64,000 nt of DNA from Megalonaias nervosa (taxonomy: Eukaryota > Mollusca > Bivalvia > Unionida > Unionidae). The translations under genes and the position numbers were made by a program. Of the stretch, positions 49,388 to 58,212 are shown piece after piece (within the stretch, counting starts at the first letter, position 1; each line of letters begins with the position of its first letter). The notes under the pieces are model-generated. The model saw nothing but the letters and a program-made list of their open reading frames with translations. It was not told the origin of the DNA and did no database searches. The stretch covers positions 268,003 through 332,002 of the forward strand of contig JAECUM010092837.1 of the NCBI GenBank assembly GCA_016617855.1, in the 5' to 3' direction.

Positions 49388-49783
49388 CTAGGGATTTTGT
49401 TTAGCCAATATCACATTAACTCCACCTTCACTTTCATTTTCACAATGCTCTCTTAACTGTCTTATACGAAAGTTCACAATCTTTTTCTGTTCGTATTCAT
49501 GAGATAATTCTAACTTAATTTTATCAATAGCGTTTGAGAGAGGTACAAACAGCTTTACCTGATTATCTGTAACTGTTGCCAGCGACTGTAACATTGCCTG
49601 CTGGATAAACTTCATGAATTTATAATCAGATGGTAAAGTGTATCTGTTCTCTAATTTCCGTTGTTCTAATGATTCAAAGTCAGACAGAATTTTTTCAGGG
49701 TTAAGATTATCAGATATATTTACACCGTTATGCTGTAATATTTTAATTGCAGAAGTAATGACATTAATATTTTCAGAATTCAT
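49388..49783 (-). CDS. Unknown 131-residue protein
   Basis: An intact minus-strand frame starting at 49783 directly behind atataATG. The product is charged and mostly helical, with SDFESLEQRKLENRYTLPSD and a C-terminal Lys/Arg/Glu stretch (YEQKKIVNFRIRQLREHCEN) that could form a coiled coil. There is no Cys/His cluster, membrane span or catalytic motif. It faces the structural genes and its 3' end meets the hairpin at 49,278-49,330. I do not recognise the family. The absence of stops in an element where most genes have them is notable. Confidence 0.55.
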   Translation of the reverse strand: MNSENINVITSAIKILQHNGVNISDNLNPEKILSDFESLEQRKLENRYTLPSDYKFMKFIQQAMLQSLATVTDNQVKLFVPLSNAIDKIKLELSHEYEQKKIVNFRIRQLREHCENESEGGVNVILAKQNP

Positions 49784-49860
49784 TATATTATTAGTGTTTG
49801 TTTAATATAAAAATAAAATCAGAATAAAATAAAAATAATAGTTCCTAAGGACTGTTTCAA

Positions 49861-49937
49861 GATGATTATATACATATGATTATGATTATGATTATATACA
49901 TATGATTATGATTATATACATATGATTATGATTATAT
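49861..49937. repeat. Short tandem repeat of gattatatacatatgattat
   Basis: About three units of 24-30 bp built from gattat and atacat words. Part of the non-coding island of element 1. Confidence 0.85.
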
Positions 49938-49974
49938 CTTAATTAAGGACAGCAAAAAACACAGAATCTTAATT

Positions 49975-50335
49975 ACAGAAGCGTATTTACAGCAAGCATA
50001 TTTACAGCACAGTTTAACCCCATGTGAAACCCCTAGGTTGCCAAATGTCATCCTAGTAGGCTCAGAGGTTATACATAAACTTATCTTATGGACGCAGACG
50101 CATAAACACACCCCCCCCAGCGAATTCCTAATCGAAACGAAATACTAGAAATTCAGAGGGCTGTCTAGGCATTATGATTTTATGTAACCCCTTAAATCAA
50201 GCAAGCATACTTACAGTAACAGTATTTACAGTAACGTATTAACATATTTACAGTAACGTATTAACATATTTACAGTATAGTATTTACAGTAACGTATTAA
50301 CATATTTACAGTAACGTATTTACATATATTTATAG
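49975..50335. repeat. Field of tatttacagtaacgtattaa repeats
   Basis: The word tatttacag recurs about ten times, most regularly at 50,210-50,335 in units of about 22 bp. Between the two clusters, at 50,014-50,195, lies non-repetitive sequence with a C run (about 50,110-50,119). Confidence 0.8.
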
Positions 50336-50417
50336 GGACAGCACAGTTACATATAAAATTAATTCTAAGAACTTTAACTCTAGGACAACATACAAACTTA
50401 TCTTAAGGACAATACTA

Positions 50418-50552
50418 CGGGCCTTCTGTACATTCAATAGAAATTTTTGCACACTCCCCCATCATAATCACCCAGGGAGTGCAAAATTGCACCCACCAAG
50501 TGACATGGTGGGAGAGTGTACAAATTTTCTATTCAAACAATAGACGGGCTGG
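50418..50552. repeat. Imperfect inverted repeat with inner palindrome
   Basis: The left arm (50,418-50,464, including caatagaaatttttgcacac) pairs with the right arm (50,504-50,552, including gtgtacaaattttctattca). In the loop lies a second palindrome, gggagtgcaaaattgcaccc (50,475-50,494). It could be an origin-like or MITE-like structure within the viral element. Confidence 0.65.
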
Positions 50553-50609
50553 CTACGCCCCAATAAATAATAAATTCTGGCATAATATCGCCTTTCGCCC
50601 GACAGTATG

Positions 50610-50680
50610 CCGGTCACGAGAATCGAACCACGGACCTCGAGCATGAAAATCCAGCGCGTTAGCAATCGGCCACCGGACTT
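50610..50680 (-). other. 71-bp tRNA-like module
   Basis: On the minus strand it has an A-box-like tggccgattgctaacgcg and the B box ggttcgattct. Its ends pair only over ccggt/accgg, and the T and anticodon arms do not form, so it is not a working tRNA gene. A 7-bp direct repeat, cagtatg, flanks it exactly (50,603-50,609 and 50,681-50,687), as if it were inserted. It resembles a SINE head or tRNA pseudogene. Confidence 0.55.
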
Positions 50681-50735
50681 CAGTATGTATATATAATGAA
50701 AATATTATTATATAGTTAGCACGTAAGTATACAGA

Positions 50736-50837
50736 ATAAAATCAGAATTTATTGTAAATGTATTGTGGATTTCTTAATAAAATCAGAATTTATTGTAAAA
50801 TGTATTGTGGATTTCTTAATAAAATCAGAATTTATTT
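50736..50837. repeat. 42-bp tandem repeat, about 2.5 copies
   Basis: The unit contains aataaaatcagaatttattg and tgtattgtggatttctt; copies start at about 50,736, 50,777 and 50,819 with one-base length differences. Confidence 0.85.
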
Positions 50838-51453
50838 TCAGTTTTCAAATGCTTGAAACTGCATTACACCAAACCCACAGCTACAAGTCTGTATTAATCA
50901 GACGTTGCCAAGGATACTAAAATAATCGATAAGTTGGACAAACACGCAATGCCATTCATTTCTAAAAATAACCTCATGTATACAATATATTAGCCGATAT
51001 AACACAGATAATATGTGACTCAGGTTAGCTTGTTCTTTGTTTTGTAATAGTAAAATTAGCTACAATGGGCTTCTTGGAAATATTAGTGTCCTATGGGACA
51101 TTTAAACTGTACAAATCTCTATCAAATATATGTATTTTGAAGACAAATGGATTTTGCTGCCGACTGTAAACATATATCATTTTTATGAACGATATTTATG
51201 AAAAAGGAGGATATATCGATACTTACTTATAGGGTTGAACTCTTCAGCCACTTGATAAGGTGCAAAAGCAATGTGGGTTCTGACCAAAACTCACAATATC
51301 ATTAGTACAACAAGTACGACAACTGCAAGATTCATTAAGTTATTCTTGACGGAGTTGTCTCGCTTAATCATCTGATACCAAAGGAACATTACATTATGAA
51401 AAAACAAACACCTGCATAAATCAGACTATGAAAGCAAAATGAGAAAATACTGT
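50838..51453. other. Non-coding part of element 1
   Basis: No reading frame, repeat or motif recognised. Composition is close to that of the host flank, so captured host DNA is possible. Confidence 0.4.
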
Positions 51454-51966
51454 TCATGAAGAAGGTTCTGGTAGACTAACATACTGGAATCTGATTTTTT
51501 GTAGAAATCTTTTGGAAAAAGCAGATCTCCTGATATTATCTGCCATGTATTTTACTGAAGGTGATGCTATGTTAAAGTATTTACCAGCAGAATTAATTGA
51601 TTTAAACACAATTTCTTCGCCATCTGTATTTATAGATTTAACAGCCCTTGCGTATCGTGTGCCGCCAGTATTTCCTGACTTACAATTTTGACTTTGTGTA
51701 ACAATTTGTAAGTTATTAAGCGAGTTATCAAGCTTATCACCACTGATGTGATCTATTAAAAGTCCATCTTTAATGACCCCAAAATAACACTTGAACACGA
51801 ACCTATGTGATAAATAATGTGCATTTCTATTGGTATTAAATCTAAGATAACCAGTATTATTAACATTACCAACTGGTTTCTTTAATCTACAGTTCCTAAT
51901 TACACCATCACGAGATGCTTCATAATTGATGATGATTGGATGCTTTACAAATTCATTTTGCTCCAT
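51454..51966 (-). CDS. NUMOD-HNH homing-endonuclease-like protein
   Basis: An intact 170-residue frame, start at 51966 behind tatataaATG. Residues 14-28 (YEASRDGVIRNCRLK) read as a NUMOD4-type beta unit, 53-65 as SHRFVFKCYFGVI, and 70-95 as the HNH core, LLIDHISGDKLDNSLNNLQI with the later Asn of QSQN. A helix-turn-helix NUMOD1-like segment follows (FKSINSAGKYFNIASPSVKY). Such proteins cut DNA and spread genes; here it may be a selfish passenger. Element 2 has a broken relative at 62937-63773. Confidence 0.82.
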   Translation of the reverse strand: MEQNEFVKHPIIINYEASRDGVIRNCRLKKPVGNVNNTGYLRFNTNRNAHYLSHRFVFKCYFGVIKDGLLIDHISGDKLDNSLNNLQIVTQSQNCKSGNTGGTRYARAVKSINTDGEEIVFKSINSAGKYFNIASPSVKYMADNIRRSAFSKRFLQKIRFQYVSLPEPSS

Positions 51967-51995
51967 TTATATACTAATATTATTTGTTTAAATCA

Positions 51996-52309
51996 TTATT
52001 TTGAAAATCTAGCGAGATAATCTTCTTCGGTTTTTATAGGAGATTCAGAAAATGTATTTTTTTTATCGTAATATCGTTTCAGCTCTCTGTATTTTTTACC
52101 ACCACATTGCACACACAATTGAGTTATTCCTCCGACTCCAACACCACACCGCACACACGTTTTGGTCCTAAACTACCTTGTCTAATGCATTGCATGTGAA
52201 AGCCACAGAATTCGTTTACGCATGCTTTGTTACACGGAGAAGTATATCCAATCATAAGCCAATGGCATTGATTCTTTGTTTGAATCATATACAAAAGATT
52301 GAAATTCAA
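51996..52309 (-). pseudogene. Cys-rich zinc-binding small protein, frameshifted
   Basis: From ATG 52309 (or 52288) the frame gives a Cys/His series, SPCNKACVNEFCGFHMQC; after about 52,145 the sense moves to another frame with CVRCGVGVGGITQLCVQCGG, a zinc-ribbon pair of CxxC units, and a basic then acidic tail ending at TAA 51996-51998. About 97 codons plus the shift. The spacing of Cys and His suggests two zinc sites. Small zinc proteins of this shape are frequent next to Polinton polymerase genes; the role is unknown. It starts 30-50 bp from the divergent polymerase start at 52339. Confidence 0.6.
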
Positions 52310-52338
52310 TTAAATATATATTTGTCCTAAATATAATA

Positions 52339-55300
52339 ATGCAGGAATTATCCGCTATTGAACCTTATGGAGCTAGATTTGATCTTGACAGACTGCCGAA
52401 ACACAAATTTAGTTTTTCAATGCAAGATCTAGCTTCAGCGAATAAAGATATAACAAAACGTATCCATGAAGCCAAAAAGGAATTTCGTGACGATGGTGCG
52501 GCTCATGTGTGGTCGACATTCAGAATTGAAAATACTGTTAATGTGATGAATGACAAACGAGGAAGAGAGATTACTGACTACCTTGTTCAGAAATATTTTA
52601 TTTTAATAAAATTTATTGTAAAGACAGATGATGACATTTGGAATATTCGTGACAAATGTGATTCTATCCACGTGCAGTCAGGAAATAATATTGTTCTTAG
52701 TAAAAATTCCAGACCAGGAATACTTACTGGTATTGACAAACCATATTACGAACGTGCATACCCTGTGACTGCGGTTGTGTACGTGGTATATCCGTTAAAT
52801 AATAAACCTGACGTTAGGGATCTCAAACCTATGAAACTGTCATCCTTGACTTCGTCAAGAATAAATTGCGTAGCTGAATGGGTTACAGAACACTTCACAA
52901 ACGCGATACGCAGAAACAGTTTAATGGATTTACGACGCAAAAAAATAAACACCTGGGCAGAAACAGTTAAAGATACCGGAGCGTCTATCAGCGACGTTGC
53001 TGAGCTGGGAAAGAAATTGAAATTCTCAATAACAGTGAAGACGTTAACCGGAGAGATTTTGTACAAACCAAAATATAAATCAAGAGGAGCTTTGATAGAT
53101 ATTATTGATCATAACGCACATGCATGGACTGTGACAGCAACAATATTTCCATGAGATAGAACGGTTAAATTTTATAATGGTCATGTATTCGATGCTATCA
53201 GAACTATCAGTAAAATTGACCCTGTATCTGTGTGGCTGTTTCAGAGTTCGGAATATGATTATCATGATCAGTTTGTACGGTCTAATGGTGATATTTATCG
53301 TACAGAATTTCTCCACGAAGAAATGAAAAATCTTGCATTAAAATATACCTCTGATGATATTAAGGTTGAACAATTACTTAATAACTGTTTTACTGTTCCA
53401 TCAGTTGCTGCTCACTACGCTCAGGAGAAAAATTCATGGAAACCGACACGATTGGAATTTCTTGAAGATGTCCAACACAGTTGTGTGGAATACGGTCACG
53501 GTGGATTGTGGAACACTAAATACGATTATAATGACGTTATCTCAGTTGATATGGTAGCGTGTTATCCTGGAAGTTTTCTTGGATACGGAGAATGTTCTGA
53601 ATACTTTAAGAGATTTGGTCATCCAACACACGAGATGACCAGAGTAGCGATAAACGGACCTTTACCTTTTGACTTAACCGGATTCACCTGTATAGAGTCG
53701 TTCGAGTTTTACAGGGATCTTCATCCGATTGTTTATGCGTGGTTTGGAAGACATTTTTCAGAGTGACGTTGGGCTCCAATAGTACTAATAAAGTACATGC
53801 TTGATGCTGAAATTTCAATGTCGTTGAGCGTGAGTGAAGCAATTATATCATACCGCATGTAGAAACAAGTCTGGTTGCCAGAACCGGATGTATTTAATGA
53901 TGCTAGAAGATATTTTTCTAATCCTGAAGATGATATTGTTAAAATTACTAATAGTATAGGTGAATACAGAAGAGAGAGTGATGAGAAATTTGCAAAAGAT
54001 CTCAGCAGAAAAATAATCGGTAAATTTACGCAAGGAGGATCATATGATCATAAACAAGCGTGTAGAGGATTAATTATGGACGATGCTGAACTCAATTTTA
54101 TAATTGCTGATACATCGGAGAAAAACACATTTATAAGTCGAAGTAATGCTTATTTATCAGACGGAACTAAATTAGGTACAATTGTGAGTTATACTGATGG
54201 CGAGTCACCGCAGTTTACTCATTTAAGATCTTCGATGCTAGCGTATGTTTCGATAAATTCATTATCGATGATAAACAGATTTCCTCGTTATGCAGTCAGA
54301 GTCGCGACAGATTCATTTTACATAAACAAAAAATATGCGGATTTGTTAAAACAATTGCGTATTAACGATCATGCATCATGGGGCGAATGGAGAATAAAAC
54401 GTGAAGACATAATTAGTTATTCTGAATCTGCCGACGTTGAAATTGCGAAAACATATTACAAGAATAATCAAATACCAGGGATGTCATCGGCACCATCTGT
54501 ATGTGATCCTGTGGCTAGACATAAAACCGTTTATCTTAATGGGTGTGGTGGTTCAGGCAAAACAACACACGCGATTGAATTATTTAATAATTGTTCTGAT
54601 ATGATTGTTTTCACACCGACACAAAAACTCGCCAAGGAAATAAAAGAACGAGGAGTAAAATCATGTACATATCATAGTTTCTTTAGATGGTGCGGAGACG
54701 CATGGACTCCATCGTGGATGGGTGAGAAATACATTCCTAAAATTATTATCTGAGACGAGATATGCACGATGTCGCTAGAGGTATTAAAAATATTTCTTGA
54801 TTGGCTGTTATTGAAGAATCCTGCTGTGATAATGTGTGGCAATCATGGTCAACCACCACCTTTCATTGGATTGTCTCCACACGAGTGGCTGAAAACATTT
54901 GTAGATTATTACGAAGAAATAACTGATGACCATAGAGCTATCAATAAATCACTAAAAGAGTTTAAGAAGTTAATAAGACTACAGCCAGATAAAATACAGT
55001 GTGAAATAATGCGTAAAGTAATTCCAGAAACTTCTATGAATAATTTTTGGACTTTATGGAAACCTGCTGATTTGATAGTTGCAAGTAGAAAAATAGTTCG
55101 CGAGACACTTCAGCAACAATTATTTACGTTACATAAAGAAAAATTTTCAAATCTACCTGTACCTTTGTGTTATCGCCCAGCAGATACTCGACGACAGAAT
55201 GTTGATGTTGAGATTCCTGGTGGTGGAATACAAAATCTTGTGTTAAATGATATTGTTTTAGTTGTTGCTGATGTTGTTGAGAGCGCGTTAAGCATGGATA

Positions 55301-55788
55301 AATCGCCGTGGACGTTAGGATACGCTATAACGATTCACTCGTCACAGGGATTAACTATTACCGATACAAGTATTTGGATTGTCGATGATCGTATTGAGTG
55401 GTCAAATTTAGTTTATCTAGCAGTGTCTCGAGTCAGAAGAATATCTCAACTGGGCTGGGTTATGATGGATTGTGTAATAACCGAAGAAATTCCTGACAAC
55501 TTTGTCGATATCAATAAAAAATTAGCGAGTTATAAGCAATGTGACAAAAAAAATAATCGCGATTTTAGTATTAATGCTGAATTTATTACAACACTAAAAG
55601 CACAACAGAATAATCATTGTGCAAGTTGTAACTGTAATATGCTATGGCAATACTCAAGTAATAATCCAAGACAATTTACCGTTGATAGAATTAATAGTAG
55701 TCTTCGTCACACACGCAAAAATGTGATGCTGATCTATCTTGAATGTAATCGACATCGAGGCGCTGGACACCCTGGTGCAAGTTTATAA
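52339..55788 (+). pseudogene. DNA polymerase B - SF1 helicase - HNH fusion, broken by four stops
   Basis: A single frame of 1,149 codons with stops at 53152 (TGA), 53764 (TGA), 53860 (TAG) and 54751 (TGA) and no frameshift. Polymerase part: motif A VDMVACYPGSF (Asp near residue 404), motif-B-like RKIIGKFTQGG (about 557-567) and motif C ATDSFY (about 656-661). I see no clear exonuclease motifs in the N-terminal 390 residues. Helicase part: Walker A GCGGSGKT (735-742), the Walker B DE directly behind the stop at 54751, motif III GNHGQPPPF, AITIHSSQGLT (996-1006) and YLAVSRVRR, as in Pif1/RecD-like SF1B enzymes. C-terminus: CASCNC, DRI, H and CNRHRG, an HNH-type zinc unit. It should replicate the element by a protein-primed-type mechanism. 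Confidence 0.85.
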
Positions 55789-56756
55789 AAGTGAACGTGG
55801 TGGTAATTGTGTATCTATAGGAATTATTTGTAATTGTTCGCGTACAAATCCACGCTGAGGAGCAGTTGAATCTAATCTGTAGATTGCGGGTCTACCTGTA
55901 GACCTTACCACGCTAGCAATTTTTTGTGTGGTCACACTCCAGATAGGGTCAGTTGCTCTTTTTCTACCTCCTTCAAGTTCACCAGGTTCATATAAATATC
56001 TTACGGTAACATTGCCTAGTACTGGTTGAGAGGAAGATTTACGTTGTATTGGTATATATTTTTTGTGATCGCATTAGAAGGTTTCATAGAAGTTGCACGA
56101 GTCACTTCGTTGTTTAACGCAGCTATCACACTTGGTAACCTTGCAACCCACTCACGAGACCTCTCCGTGGATATAAAGTCAGCAGATATTTCCTTTGCGT
56201 ATTAGTATCTAAATAACCGCTCAGCAAGCGTTCGATTAAATCTTTCAACGATTGCCTGATCACGATGAATTTCTCTGTGTCCTCGTCTGATTTTAACGTT
56301 ATGTCACTTCATCAACGATGATACTGCACCAAGAAATTCTTTGCCAGGATCAACCTGTAGCAGTTGTGGCCATCGTAGACCACCACATTGATAAATGCGC
56401 TCAAACGCAGATGCAACTTCAGTCGCTGTTTTAGTTGATAATGGTTCTGCTTCTTTATATCTACTCGCAACGTCAACGACGGTTAATGCGTATCTGTATG
56501 TGTATTGACGTCTACCAATTTTAATGGTATCGTGTGGTAAAAACAAAATATCTGCTTGATGAACTTCATTAGGGGTACTAACATCAAAATGTGCATACTG
56601 AATTTTTTTAGGTGGTGGTAGATAGATTTGCCATATTGCCTGTCGTGCTAACCACGCTGCAGCAACATCACGTGAGACTTTTGCTGCTTCAGCAAGTTTA
56701 CTAATCGCTGCTTTACCTCTCCAGTATCCTCTTGGGCTATAATAAACAGATTCCAT
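55783..56756 (-). pseudogene. Retroviral-type (DDE) integrase, broken
   Basis: Start ATG 56756, although an in-frame ATG at 56792 is possible. N-part YYSPRGYWRGKAAISKLAEA, then the catalytic core: VHQADILFLPHD (first Asp), VVDVASRYKEAEP, LQVDPGKEF (second Asp) and, after TGA at 56304-56306, IVERFNRTLAERLF (Glu). TAA follows at 56202-56204, and a shift near 56,066 leads to a C-terminal beta domain (RYLYEPGELEGGRKRATDP) ending at TAA 55783-55785. It overlaps the polymerase end tail-to-tail by 6 bp. The enzyme integrates element DNA. Its subfamily differs from that of element 2. Confidence 0.85.
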
Positions 56757-56778
56757 TATTATGATAATAATCAGTTGA

Positions 56779-57279
56779 TTAATTACCAGCACCTAACATT
56801 ATTTTACCTTTCATACCAGCTTTTACCAGAAAAGCAGCTAATCTTTCTCAAAGTGATTTATCTTTTACATTATTTATGGCATGAATTAATTTTATATCGG
56901 CGAGATGTCGTTGTTGTAAGTCTTTATTTTTATACGCGACATCATGAATGTGACACGCTTGATCAATTGCGTTTATTGGATACTCTCCAGGTTTTGATTG
57001 GTCTTGGTTATCGAGTCGGATATCGAGACGAGTTCCAGGACCACAATAATTATATCCAGATAAATGTTTCTCACCAGGATACTTTGCCCATGGAGCTCCT
57101 GGTAATTTACCTAACGAAGTAGCGATATCTCCACCTGTCTTTAATGAAATAAATTTGTATTTTTTTGTACCACATTTCACACACCTGCCTGTAAGTGCGC
57201 GCCTGTTATTTTTTGTTATTATTGTCGTTAATCCACTGGTGGACGTATGCGCTCTACATCGAACACAATATAAATTCAT
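56779..57279 (-). pseudogene. Zinc-ribbon / phospholipase A2-like protein, one premature stop
   Basis: Starts at 57279. The N-part has CVRC and CVKCGTKKYKF, a zinc ribbon. The middle carries YCGPGT, a calcium-loop-like YxGxG, and DQACHIHDVAY, the HD catalytic pair of phospholipase A2 as used in parvovirus capsid proteins for endosome escape. TGA at 56848-56850 stops the frame near residue 144; the frame continues for 22 codons to TAA 56779-56781 with a basic/Gly-rich end like that of the element 2 homologue. The lipase function is inferred from motifs. Confidence 0.75.
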
Positions 57280-57290
57280 ATTATTATTAT
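57280..57290. promoter_or_regulatory. 11-bp divergent intergenic region
   Basis: Only tattattatta-type sequence lies between the divergent start codons of the phospholipase-like gene (57279) and the packaging ATPase (57291). Promoter elements must overlap the coding regions or consist of this TA-rich core. It matches the general TATAATG-like pattern at starts in both elements. Confidence 0.35.
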
Positions 57291-57959
57291 ATGGATATAA
57301 TTGACTTTTCAGCGACGCGAAAACAAGATCCAGTCAAGCATCATCCAGCGCTACCAAATTCTATCAGAGCAATTATACTTGGCCCATCTGGGTCTGGTAA
57401 AACGCAATTATTACTTAATCTGATAATGCGATGGCTCAAGTGGGATAAATTATATTTAGTAGCACCATCTGTAGATGATCAACGATGTTACGAAGTACTT
57501 AAAGATTTTAATGAAAACGCAAAGTCGCTGATGTGTCCTGATAATGATGCTATTGATTTTATTACCGATATAGATGAAGTTCCATCTATAGATGATCTTG
57601 ATGGATGTATCAATACTCACGTAGTATACGATGATGGAATGCTGGATAAACAATCCAATCCAGCTCGGATATTTTCGCGAGGCCGTCACAAAAATACAGA
57701 CGTTATTTATTTAACTCAGAAATATACGCAAATTCCTAAAGTAATCAGAGATAATTGCAATATCTTAATTGTGTTCAATGGAGTAGATACTTATACTTTA
57801 CAAAATATTTATTATACTTGGTGTTCAGGGGATATGGATATGATTAAATTTAGAAACTTCTTTTCAAAAGCACAAGCTGTTCCGTTCGGATTTATAACAA
57901 TAAATTTACATGACCCAAGATCTAGATATCGTATAGGTCTGGATAAAATCTTTGGTTAA
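57291..57959 (+). CDS. A32-like DNA-packaging ATPase
   Basis: An intact 222-residue frame. I chose ATG 57291 (tattatATG) over an upstream in-frame ATG at 57195, which would overlap the phospholipase gene. Walker A IILGPSGSGKTQ (about residues 22-33), Walker B THVVYDDGM (about residues 111-119), an arginine-containing FSRGRHKNTDVIYLTQ block and NCNILIVFN follow the FtsK/HerA-type A32 family, which pumps viral DNA into capsids. The stop lies just 4 bp from the right terminal repeat. It is among the few hallmark genes of element 1 without a break. Confidence 0.9.
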   Translation: MDIIDFSATRKQDPVKHHPALPNSIRAIILGPSGSGKTQLLLNLIMRWLKWDKLYLVAPSVDDQRCYEVLKDFNENAKSLMCPDNDAIDFITDIDEVPSIDDLDGCINTHVVYDDGMLDKQSNPARIFSRGRHKNTDVIYLTQKYTQIPKVIRDNCNILIVFNGVDTYTLQNIYYTWCSGDMDMIKFRNFFSKAQAVPFGFITINLHDPRSRYRIGLDKIFG

Positions 57960-57963
57960 TTAC

Positions 57964-58212
57964 AGCAGCAGAGAGGGTGAACGACCAACGTTGAGTGACC
58001 AACACGTAAAATAAACACACCATAAAAAAAACAAAGAGTCAGAGATAAAGTAACGAGATAATCTAACCCTAAGAAATCTCACGGCCTGACAGAGTCAGGG
58101 TTAGAGGTTGTGGTTTAACGTTACTGACCTTAAGATTTCCTTTTCGTAGGAAGGCTTATTTTTTCATAAATAATGTCTCAAGCAAAATGGTCTGTTCACC
58201 CTCTCTGCTGCT
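57964..58212. repeat. Right terminal inverted repeat of element 1
   Basis: 249 bp, inverted copy of 41849-42086. Like the left one, it begins agcagcagagagggtgaac (57964-57982) and ends with its exact complement (58194-58212). Compared with the left copy it has an extra 11 bases near 58,087-58,105. It is directly followed by coding sequence of another Polinton's capsid gene. Confidence 0.95.

Larger units (their letters stand above)
41849..58212. mobile_element. Maverick/Polinton (adintovirus-like) endogenous element 1
   Basis: A 16,364-bp unit bounded by ~240-bp terminal inverted repeats starting with AG, as Polintons do. It carries the hallmark set: double-jelly-roll capsid, penton, adenain-type protease, packaging ATPase, protein-primed-type DNA polymerase B and retroviral-type integrase, plus accessory genes. 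Genes 42.1-49.3 kb run rightwards, 49.4-52.3 kb leftwards, the polymerase rightwards, integrase and phospholipase leftwards, and the ATPase rightwards. Many genes have stops or frameshifts, so the copy is endogenous and decaying. There is no 6-bp target duplication: gcggga is on the left and atctta on the right. Confidence 0.92.

Noticed and set aside
49861..50335. CRISPR-like array
   Set aside because: Repeats are short, AT-rich and directly tandem, with no unique spacers of even length; the context is a eukaryotic viral element.
53080..53316. Minus-strand frames inside the polymerase region
   Set aside because: They are antisense to polymerase motifs and show no motif of their own.
42121..55788. 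Use of a variant genetic code (stops read as Gln, Arg or Trp) in the virus-like genes
   Set aside because: All three stop codons appear inside genes and also as natural gene ends, TGG is common for Trp in the same genes, and true frameshifts occur as well. Decay explains it better.
56775..57122. Plus-strand 115-residue protein
   Set aside because: Antisense shadow of the phospholipase-like gene, whose motifs and homologue fix the strand.
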